DNA from: Comamonadaceae bacterium ALPHA2B
GTDB lineage: Bacteria; Pseudomonadota; Gammaproteobacteria; Burkholderiales; Burkholderiaceae_C
Direction of reading: 5' to 3'
Length of the DNA stretch: 64,000 nt
Assembly: GCA_005503065.1 (NCBI GenBank)
Contig: SCOE01000001.1
Span: 310,001-374,000 of the forward strand
In this document: one piece after another, positions 57,648 to 64,000 of the stretch
Layout of the letters: each line of letters begins with the position of its first letter
How positions within the stretch are numbered: position 1 is the stretch's first letter
Notes under the pieces: generated by a model
Told to the model about the DNA's origin: nothing
What the model saw: only the letters and a program-made list of their open reading frames with translations
The model's database searches: none
Translations under genes and position numbers: made by a program

Positions 57648-60600
57648 GTGAACAAATGTTATAGAAGTCGGTGGAACGCGGCGCTGGGCACTTGGGTCGC
57701 GGCCCCTGAAACCAGCCGTCGCCACGGGCGTTCCGGCCGGGCGGTCCTGCCGCTGGCCGCCCTCGTGCTCGCATTGCCTGCGATCGGCCTCGCGCAGACG
57801 ACCATCAACCCCGGGGACAACCTGTTCGTGACGAATCCGTCGGCACAGGTGACCGGAACACTGACCATCAATGGCGGCACCTTGGGTGGCAACGTCGACA
57901 TTCCCAACCCGGTGACGATCAACGGGAGCTTCGTCATCGATCCGCGCGATGGTGGCGGCAGCACGGCGTCTGCGAACGGCGGTTTGCTGCTCGGGGGCGA
58001 TGTGGCGCTCAACGGCACGCCGACCATCAGTTTCATCACGCCCCCCAACTCGCTCTCGTACCTTCTGAGCTTCCGCGGCACGCTCTCGGGCAATTCGGGC
58101 CTGACCATCGAGTCGAACGCGGCCGCGCCGGAATGGGGCGACGTCGACTTCGTCGGAACGGCCTCCAACACCTACACAGGCCTCACCACGGTCCGCGGCA
58201 ACGCGGTACTGGCGCTGCGCCGCACGGGTGGCGCCACCTCCGTCGCCGGCGATCTATCGGTCGAGGGCACGTCCACCGTCGGTGTCGAACAGAACGAGCA
58301 GATCGTCGACAACGCCACGGTCACCGTCAACAGCCAGGGCGGCGTCAAGCAGGGCTTCGCCGTACCGCTGCCGGGACTGGTGTTCTACGCGCCCAACCTC
58401 ACCGAGACCATCGGCACGCTCAACGGCAACGGCACCGTCGGCCTGGGGTCGAGCACGCTGGCGGTGGGCGCCGGCGACTTCAGCGGCGTGATCGGCGACC
58501 CGTCGGTGACCCATCCCGGCACCGGAGTCGCCTCGGGCACGGGCGGCAGGCTCGTCAAGTACGGCCCCGGCGTTCTCACGCTGAGTGGCGCCAACACCTA
58601 CTCGGGCGGCACCACGCTGAACGCGGGCACGCTGCTGGCCAACAACGACAGCGCGCTGGGCACCGGCGCGCTCACCATCAACGGCGGGGCGCTGGGCACC
58701 GGCCTCGCGGCCACCACGCTCGCCAACGCCGTCGTGGCGAACGGCGGCTTCGACGTGCTCACCACCGCGCCGGGCAATGCCAGCCTGACGCTGGACGGCA
58801 ACGTGGCGCTCAACGGGCCGGTGCGCATCAACGGTGCATCCGCCGGCCAGGCCACCTTCGGGTTCGGCGGGGCGATCAGCGGCGGCCAGGGCCTCACCTT
58901 CGATGCGACCGGCAGCGGCGCCAATACCTTCAACCTCTTCGGCGCCACCAGCAACAGCTACGGCGGCCCGACGACCGTCCAGGGCAATGCCACGCTGATG
59001 CTGTCCAAGAGCAACGGCGCGACGGCCATTCCCGGCGACCTCGCCGTCAGCGGCACGGCGTCGACCCTCGTTGCGGGCAGCGAGCAGATCGCCGACGGCG
59101 CCACCGTCACCGTCAACAGCACCGGCCATGCGACGCCGCTGGCCGGCACGACCTTGCCGGTCGAGGGCCTGGCGCTCTACAGCAGCGCGGCCCCGGTGGT
59201 CGAAACCATCGGCGCGCTGCAGGGCAATGGCTCGGTCGGGCTCGGCGCGGGCACCTTGCGCGTGGGCGCCGGCGACTTCGCCGGAACGATCTCCGACGGC
59301 AGCTCGGCCGTCGCGCTGAGCGGTCCGAACGCCGTCGGCGGCACGCTCGAGAAATACGGCCCCGGCACCCTGAGGCTCGGCGGCGCCAACAGCTACACCG
59401 GCGCCACGAGGGTGAGCGGCGGCACGCTCCAGGCCGCCGCAGCCAACACCTTCGCTCCCGCGAGTGCCTACTCGGTGGCCAGCGGCGCCACGCTCGACCT
59501 GGCGGGCCACAGCCAGACCATCGCCTCGATGGCCAACAGCGGCACGGTGTCGCTGCTGGGCAGCGCGCCGGGCACCACGCTGACCGTCAACGGCCCGTGG
59601 GTCGGCAACGGCGGCCTGCTGTCGATCGGCACGGCCCTGGGCGACAGCGCCAGCGTGAGCGACCGGCTCGTTCTCAACGGCCCCAGCGCCGTTGCCAGCG
59701 GCACCACCAACCTCCAGGTCACCAACCTGGGCGGGCTCGGCGCGCTGACCACCGGCAACGGCATCGAGGTCGTCAGCGCCACCAACGGCGCCACCACCAC
59801 CGCGCAGACCACGAAGAGCGCCTTCAGCCTCGTGGGCGGCCATGTGGATGCCGGCGCCTACGAATATCGGCTCTATGCGGCCGATGCCAGCGGCGCGGGC
59901 GAGAACTGGTTCCTGCGCTCCACCACGGCCGTCACCCCGCCCGCCGGTGGCGGTGGCGGCAACGGCGGTGGCGGTGGCGGTGGCGGTGGCGGTGCCGGTG
60001 GCGGTGGCGCGCCCTCCACGCCTTCCGCTCCTGCCGTGAACGTGCCCACCTACCGCGCCGACGTCCCGCTGTACGCCGCCTTGCCCGAGCAACTGCGCCA
60101 GTCCAACCTGGCCATGCTGGGCAACATGCACCAGCGCATCGGCGACGACGGCGGCACGGGCAGCAGCACCGGCAGCCCCGACCAGGGCTACCGCCAGGCC
60201 TGGGGCCGGGTGATCAGCATCGACCGCGACATCCAGCAGTCGGGCACGGTCTCGCCGCACAGCGAGGGGCGCCTGACCGGCTTCCAGGCCGGCACCGACC
60301 TGTGGGCCAACGCCAACTGGAGGACGGGCGTGTACGTCGGCCAGCTCGAGGGCGACATGAGCGTCAGCGGCTTCGCCCGTGGCGTCATCAACTACGCCTC
60401 CGGCTCCAACGATCTGCGCAGCCAGTACCTGGGTGCGTACGCCACCTGGAAGAACGACTCGGGCCTGTACGTCGACGGCGTGCTGCAGGCCGGGCGCCAC
60501 CGCTACACCGTCAATCCCGCCCTGGCCTTCTCCAGCAGCGGCAAGGGCGACAGCCTGCTGGCCTCCGTCGAGGTGGGCCAGGCCTTCGCCATCGCGCCGA

Positions 60601-61016
60601 ACTGGACGATCGAGCCACAGCTGCAGCTGGTGCACCAGCGCCTGAGCCTGGACGACACGGGCATCGTGGGGGCCACCGTGCACCAGAACACCGACGGTGG
60701 GTGGATGGCCCGTGCCGGGGTGCGCATCAAGGGCGAGTTCCAGACCGGGATGGGCACCCTGCAGCCCTATGCGCGGGTGAACGTGTACAAGCGCGGCAGC
60801 GGCACCGACACCACGACCTTCATCGGACCGGCGGCCAGCACGCCGATCCTGACGAGGACGGGTGGCACGAGCAGCGAGGTGGCGCTGGGTGCGACGTGGC
60901 AGCTGAGCCAGAGCACGAGCCTGTACGGCGAGGTGGGCAAGCTGTGGGCTTCGGGCGGGGACGCGAAGACCAAGGGCGGCGTCAACGGCAGCCTGGGTGT
61001 GAAGGTGCGCTGGTAA
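57648..61016 (+). CDS. Autotransporter (type Va) with ESPR signal peptide and repeat passenger
   Basis: A 1122-residue surface protein. The GTG at 57648 gives VNKCYRSRWNAALGTWVAAP, the extended signal peptide (ESPR) pattern; AAAAGGG precedes it. Passenger: two tandem modules of about 265 residues (from 58002 and 58803), each with autotransporter-associated strand motifs (KYGPGVLTLSGANTYSGGTT and KYGPGTLRLGGANSYTGAT). A Gly-rich linker (59945-60009) precedes a C-terminal beta barrel of about 280 residues ending GSLGVKVRW with the terminal aromatic residue. Likely exposed or secreted; adhesion is the common role, not proven. Upstream in-frame codons at 57612 are not part of the signal. Confidence 0.9.
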   Translation: MNKCYRSRWNAALGTWVAAPETSRRHGRSGRAVLPLAALVLALPAIGLAQTTINPGDNLFVTNPSAQVTGTLTINGGTLGGNVDIPNPVTINGSFVIDPRDGGGSTASANGGLLLGGDVALNGTPTISFITPPNSLSYLLSFRGTLSGNSGLTIESNAAAPEWGDVDFVGTASNTYTGLTTVRGNAVLALRRTGGATSVAGDLSVEGTSTVGVEQNEQIVDNATVTVNSQGGVKQGFAVPLPGLVFYAPNLTETIGTLNGNGTVGLGSSTLAVGAGDFSGVIGDPSVTHPGTGVASGTGGRLVKYGPGVLTLSGANTYSGGTTLNAGTLLANNDSALGTGALTINGGALGTGLAATTLANAVVANGGFDVLTTAPGNASLTLDGNVALNGPVRINGASAGQATFGFGGAISGGQGLTFDATGSGANTFNLFGATSNSYGGPTTVQGNATLMLSKSNGATAIPGDLAVSGTASTLVAGSEQIADGATVTVNSTGHATPLAGTTLPVEGLALYSSAAPVVETIGALQGNGSVGLGAGTLRVGAGDFAGTISDGSSAVALSGPNAVGGTLEKYGPGTLRLGGANSYTGATRVSGGTLQAAAANTFAPASAYSVASGATLDLAGHSQTIASMANSGTVSLLGSAPGTTLTVNGPWVGNGGLLSIGTALGDSASVSDRLVLNGPSAVASGTTNLQVTNLGGLGALTTGNGIEVVSATNGATTTAQTTKSAFSLVGGHVDAGAYEYRLYAADASGAGENWFLRSTTAVTPPAGGGGGNGGGGGGGGGGAGGGGAPSTPSAPAVNVPTYRADVPLYAALPEQLRQSNLAMLGNMHQRIGDDGGTGSSTGSPDQGYRQAWGRVISIDRDIQQSGTVSPHSEGRLTGFQAGTDLWANANWRTGVYVGQLEGDMSVSGFARGVINYASGSNDLRSQYLGAYATWKNDSGLYVDGVLQAGRHRYTVNPALAFSSSGKGDSLLASVEVGQAFAIAPNWTIEPQLQLVHQRLSLDDTGIVGATVHQNTDGGWMARAGVRIKGEFQTGMGTLQPYARVNVYKRGSGTDTTTFIGPAASTPILTRTGGTSSEVALGATWQLSQSTSLYGEVGKLWASGGDAKTKGGVNGSLGVKVRW
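59945..60009 (+). repeat. GGTGGC hexanucleotide repeat in the autotransporter linker
   Basis: A run of GGTGGC units, with two interruptions, encodes the poly-Gly linker between passenger and barrel. The six-base unit keeps the frame, so slippage would change linker length, not switch the gene off. Confidence 0.8.
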
Positions 61017-61033
61017 GCGCCGGGCACCGGCAC

Positions 61034-61100
61034 TTCCAGGCCAAAAGTGGCTGCAGCGCCCGCGGGGCGGGCGCTGGCAGCTATGAATTCAATAGCAATG
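61034..61100 (+). repeat. Dispersed palindromic repeat, copy 11
   Basis: TTCCAGGCCAAAAGTGGCTG, CAGCGCCCG/CGGGCGCTG hairpin, GCAGCTATGAATTCAATAGC. It lies 18 bp after the autotransporter stop. Confidence 0.85.
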
Positions 61101-61135
61101 CTGTTTCAGCGCGTTTCCATGCCGACGCAAGCTTC

Positions 61136-61149
61136 GTGAACTAGTTCAC
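61136..61149. promoter_or_regulatory. 14-bp perfect palindrome upstream of a hybrid kinase
   Basis: GTGAACTAGTTCAC is fully self-complementary and lies 101 bp upstream of the kinase ATG, next to an A/T-rich stretch (TGAATTTTGTTGG). It is a good operator candidate for a dimeric repressor or activator. Confidence 0.5.
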
Positions 61150-61249
61150 TGAATTTTGTTGGCGTCTTGCGCGCCGGCGCGCGTTGCAATCGATTTCTTG
61201 TCGCAGGGCCGCCGCGCGTGGGTGCGGCCGGCCCTTAGACTCACCCGCC

Positions 61250-63121
61250 ATGTTCTCCCGCAGCCGTGCACGTTCGGCGGCTGGCGCGACCCCCGTTCTC
61301 CCGGCGCAGGCCGAGCGCGTCGAGCGGTGGATGCGGCGGCGGCTCCTGTCCTTCGCCCGAAAGACTTTTGCTCCCCATGCCCTGTCGGCCGCGCTGGTCG
61401 CCGGGCTGTACTGGTCGCTGACCCACCGCCGGGCCGTGTTCCTGTGGCTGGGGCTGGCCGCCCTGGCGCTGGTGGCCCGTCTCACGGTCGCCCTGGCGAA
61501 CGAACGGCGCTATCCCGTGGCCGACCATCCCGACGGGCCGCCCGGCGGCGAGCGCCCCTACCTGGGGCCTCTGCTCGCGCTCTCGATCGTGTGGGGGCTT
61601 TCGCCCTTCCTGTTGCTCCCGCCCGGCGCGTTGAACGTGGAGCTGGCCGCGCTGCTCGGGGTGGCACTGTGCGCGATGCTCATGGGTTCGGTGCCGGCCG
61701 TGGCGCTGTGGCGGCCGGCCATCGCGGCCTGGCTGGTTCCTCTCACTGCGGGCATGGCCTTGTACGGCGCGATGCATGGCGGTCCGGCCGGGTGGTTCCT
61801 GTGCCTGGGCATCCTGCTCTTTTCGGCCTGGATCGCGCGCCTGGCCCTGGCGCAGCGGCAGATGATCGCGCGCAGCGTGGCCATGCAGTTCCAGACGGAA
61901 GCGCTGAGTGAACAACTGGCGGCGCAGAAGGGCGACCTGGAACGCCTCAACGAGGAGCGCACGCGCTTCTTCGCATCGGCCAGCCACGACCTGCGCCAGC
62001 CGGTGCACGCGCTGGCGCTGCTGTCGGACGCCATGCGCCGCGAACTGGCGGACCATCCGGCCCGCCCGATGGCCGAGCAGGTGGGCGCGGCCACGGCCTC
62101 GGTCGGCCACCTGCTGGACGCCATGCTGGACATCTCGCGCATCGATGCCGGCACCGTGCAAGCCGTGCCCAAGCCGGTGGCGCTGGTGGACGTGTTCGCA
62201 CAGCTGTCGCAGGTGCAGGGGCCCCGCGTCGAGGCGGCCGGCCTGAGTCTGCGCGTGCAGGCCAGCGGCCACACGCTCGACACCGATGCGGCGCTGCTGC
62301 TGCGCATCCTCTCCAACCTGGTGGACAACGCCATCAAGCACGCGCCGCGCGCGCTGGGCGGCCGCCGCATCCTGGTCACGGCGCGGCGCCGGGGCGCCGG
62401 CGTGCGCATCGCCGTGCGCGACGAGGGGCCCGGCGTGCCGGCCGAGCACCTGCCGCGCCTGTACGAGGAGTTCTACCAGGTGGGCAATCCCGAACGCGAT
62501 GCCGCGCACGGGCTGGGCATCGGCCTGGCCATCGTGCGTCGGCTGGCCCTGCTGCTGGGCGGGCGCACCGGGGTGCATTCGGTGCCCGGGCGCGGCAGTG
62601 CGTTCTGGATCGACCTGCCGCTGGGCGCGGGACAGGGGACCGTCTCGGGCTTCGGCGACAGCACACTGGCGCCGATGACGACCGTGGCGAGCGGGCCCAT
62701 GCATCTGGAGCCCGTGCACTCGCACACGCACACCCTGCATTCGCGCCGGCCCAACGTGCTGCTGCTGGACGACGAGCACGCGGTGGGCGACGCCATGCGC
62801 CTGTGGCTGCAGCCGTACTGCAGCGCGGTGCACGCCACGCGCACCCTGGCCGAGGCGCAGGGGGTGGTGGCGCGCGAGGGCGCCGCGCTCGACGTGATGC
62901 TGGTGGACTTCCGCCTCGCCGGCGCGGTCAACGGCATCGAGGCCGTGCAGCGCCTGCGCCGGGCGGCGGGGCGCGAATTGCCGGCGATCCTCATCACCGG
63001 CGACACCGACCCGGCGCGCGTGCGCGCCGCCTACGGAAGCGGCCTGACGGTCGTGTTCAAGCCGGTGCAGCCGCAACTGCTGGCGCAGATGCTGCAGGCG
63101 GCGGCTGCAACACCCGGCTGA
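61250..63121 (+). CDS. Membrane hybrid sensor histidine kinase/response regulator
   Basis: A 623-residue kinase. The N-terminal half has about six membrane helices (roughly residues 40-205), then a coiled coil, HisKA box FFASASHDLRQPVHALALLS (His246), ATPase domain (LSNLVDNAIKHAPRA, HGLGIGLAIVRRLALLLGG) and a C-terminal receiver (VLLLDDEHAVGD, phosphoacceptor D553 in VMLVDFRLAG). The ATG at 61250 is chosen because the upstream in-frame extension has no family support. No separate DNA-binding regulator is adjacent. Its 3' end overlaps the convergent dehydratase gene by 65 bp. Confidence 0.9.
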   Translation: MFSRSRARSAAGATPVLPAQAERVERWMRRRLLSFARKTFAPHALSAALVAGLYWSLTHRRAVFLWLGLAALALVARLTVALANERRYPVADHPDGPPGGERPYLGPLLALSIVWGLSPFLLLPPGALNVELAALLGVALCAMLMGSVPAVALWRPAIAAWLVPLTAGMALYGAMHGGPAGWFLCLGILLFSAWIARLALAQRQMIARSVAMQFQTEALSEQLAAQKGDLERLNEERTRFFASASHDLRQPVHALALLSDAMRRELADHPARPMAEQVGAATASVGHLLDAMLDISRIDAGTVQAVPKPVALVDVFAQLSQVQGPRVEAAGLSLRVQASGHTLDTDAALLLRILSNLVDNAIKHAPRALGGRRILVTARRRGAGVRIAVRDEGPGVPAEHLPRLYEEFYQVGNPERDAAHGLGIGLAIVRRLALLLGGRTGVHSVPGRGSAFWIDLPLGAGQGTVSGFGDSTLAPMTTVASGPMHLEPVHSHTHTLHSRRPNVLLLDDEHAVGDAMRLWLQPYCSAVHATRTLAEAQGVVAREGAALDVMLVDFRLAGAVNGIEAVQRLRRAAGRELPAILITGDTDPARVRAAYGSGLTVVFKPVQPQLLAQMLQAAAATPG

Positions 63122-64000
63122 AGACGTCGGCGTCCACGTTGCCGCCGGTCAACGCCACGCCGATGCGCCGGCCGGCCCAGCGCCCGCGTTGCTGCCACGC
63201 AGCGGCCAACGCGGCAGCACCGGCTCCCTCGGCCACGTTGTGCGTGGCGCCGTAGAGCAGGCGCATCGCGCCGGCCACCTCCTCGTCGGTCACGGCCACC
63301 ACGTCCTCCGCCTCGCGGCGGATCACCTCCAGCGATTCGGGCACCGGCGTGCGGCAGGCCATGCCGTCGGCCAGCTGCGTGCCCGCCGGCGCATCCATCG
63401 GCCGGCCGGCGCGCCAGGAATCGAGGTACGCCGTGGCATGCGCCGACACCACGCCGACCAGCTTCGTCCTCACGCCCACGTGCGCCCGCGCGGCGGCCGC
63501 GCCGGCGAAGCCCGAGCCCAGGCCGATGGGCACGAACAGCACCTCGGGCGGCGCGTGCTTCACCGCCTCGAAGAGCTCGACGTACGCGGTCGCCACGCCG
63601 CGCACCAGGTCGCGGTGGAACGAGGGCACGCGGTGCAGATCCTGCGTCACGGCCAGCGCAGCGGCGTGGTCGGCCGCGGCCTGGAAGTCCTCGCCGTGCT
63701 CCACCAGCGTCACGCCCAGCGCGCGCATGGCGGCGTTCTTCTCGACCGAGTTGCCGTGCGGCACCACGATGGTCGCCGCCAGGCCGTGGCGCCGCGCCGC
63801 GAAGCCGACCGACTGCCCATGGTTGCCGCGCGTGGCGCTGATCACATGGCGCACCCCAGGCTGCAGCCGCGCCAGGGCCTCGAAGTAGGTCAGCCCGCCG
63901 CGGATCTTGAAGGCGCCTGCGGGCGTGTGGTTCTCGTGCTTGACCCACACCTCGGCGCCCAGCGCCTCGGCCAGCAGCGGCCAGGCGTACTGCGGCGTGG
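63057..64000 (-). CDS. Threonine/serine dehydratase (PLP), partial at right edge
   Basis: The visible C-terminal portion of about 314 residues belongs to fold-type II PLP enzymes that deaminate threonine or serine. The PLP lysine lies in HENHTPAGAFKIRGG; SATRGNHGQSVGFAARRHG is the substrate-binding loop; VPIGLGSGFAGAAAA is the phosphate-binding Gly loop. The N-terminus runs beyond the window (reading TPQYAWPLLAEALGAEVWVK upstream of the PLP lysine). It has no ACT domain at the C-terminus, so it is not the biosynthetic IlvA type. Confidence 0.88.
   Translation of the reverse strand, partial: TPQYAWPLLAEALGAEVWVKHENHTPAGAFKIRGGLTYFEALARLQPGVRHVISATRGNHGQSVGFAARRHGLAATIVVPHGNSVEKNAAMRALGVTLVEHGEDFQAAADHAAALAVTQDLHRVPSFHRDLVRGVATAYVELFEAVKHAPPEVLFVPIGLGSGFAGAAAARAHVGVRTKLVGVVSAHATAYLDSWRAGRPMDAPAGTQLADGMACRTPVPESLEVIRREAEDVVAVTDEEVAGAMRLLYGATHNVAEGAGAAALAAAWQQRGRWAGRRIGVALTGGNVDADVFSRVLQPPPAASAPAVAAAPA

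Noticed and set aside
59945-60009. Phase-variation tract in the autotransporter
   Set aside because: The unit is six bases, so slippage cannot shift the reading frame; only linker length could change.

Overview
The window is a chromosomal stretch of a high-GC betaproteobacterium, most likely a member of the Comamonadaceae (Variovorax/Acidovorax/Ramlibacter type). Evidence for this is the gene neighbourhoods (rsmB - DUF4390 - ntrY - ntrX, hemE upstream of priA, tuf - tRNA-Trp - secE), the metal-site type of HemB, and a family of short dispersed palindromic repeats of the kind I associate with this group. There are no rRNA genes, IS elements, prophage genes or CRISPR arrays. About 50 protein genes, two tRNAs, one candidate small RNA or leader and eleven copies of one repeat family are described.

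Layout. 1-5.4 kb: an unknown gene fragment, hemB, then divergently hemJ, preceded by a promoter-hairpins-terminator unit; a VanZ-like protein, a 2Fe-2S ferredoxin-like protein, an alpha/beta hydrolase and a D,D-carboxypeptidase. 5.4-22.7 kb: the transcription/translation core, rpsL-rpsG-fusA-tuf-tRNA-Trp-secE-nusG-rplK-rplA-rplJ-rplL-rpoB-rpoC, closed by a strong terminator. Its order is a circular permutation, joined at tuf, of the order known from Burkholderia. 22.7-28.6 kb: a LemA-like protein, rsmB, a DUF4390 protein, an NtrY-type kinase and a short NtrX-like regulator lacking the AAA+ domain, then tRNA-Phe. 28.7-32.4 kb (minus strand): rep helicase, a lipoprotein and an outer-membrane phospholipase A with overlapping stops and starts.

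32.5-43.7 kb: an AEC transporter, a ClpP-like periplasmic protein, priA and hemE separated by a 375-bp AT-richer gap with two DnaA boxes and a 15-bp inverted repeat, an MFS organic-acid symporter, a thioredoxin-like protein, DsbD and an AlaX editing protein. 43.8-50.8 kb: a PQQ-type sugar dehydrogenase lipoprotein, a small membrane/coiled-coil protein, a creatininase-family amidohydrolase, a YbhB-type protein, and a KaiC-like ATPase directly followed by a hybrid histidine kinase and a GlsB/YeaQ membrane protein. 50.9-55.9 kb: an operon of DUF3100 membrane protein, M20 amidohydrolase and L-serine dehydratase, controlled from a divergent LysR gene with a clear palindromic operator. 55.9-64 kb: a GIY-YIG-like protein, cutA, a histidine phosphatase, a large autotransporter with two tandem passenger modules, a second hybrid kinase, and the 3' part of a PLP-dependent threonine/serine dehydratase running off the right edge.

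Points most worth a second look: the dispersed repeat has been taken into coding sequence four times, including the hydrophobic core of two signal peptides in the same reading frame; a small RNA or hemJ leader with a CU-rich loop; the KaiC/kinase pair with a changed phosphosite; the LysR/DUF3100/M20/SdaA set, which looks like an N-acyl-serine (or similar) catabolic operon; and the DnaA-box region between hemE and priA.
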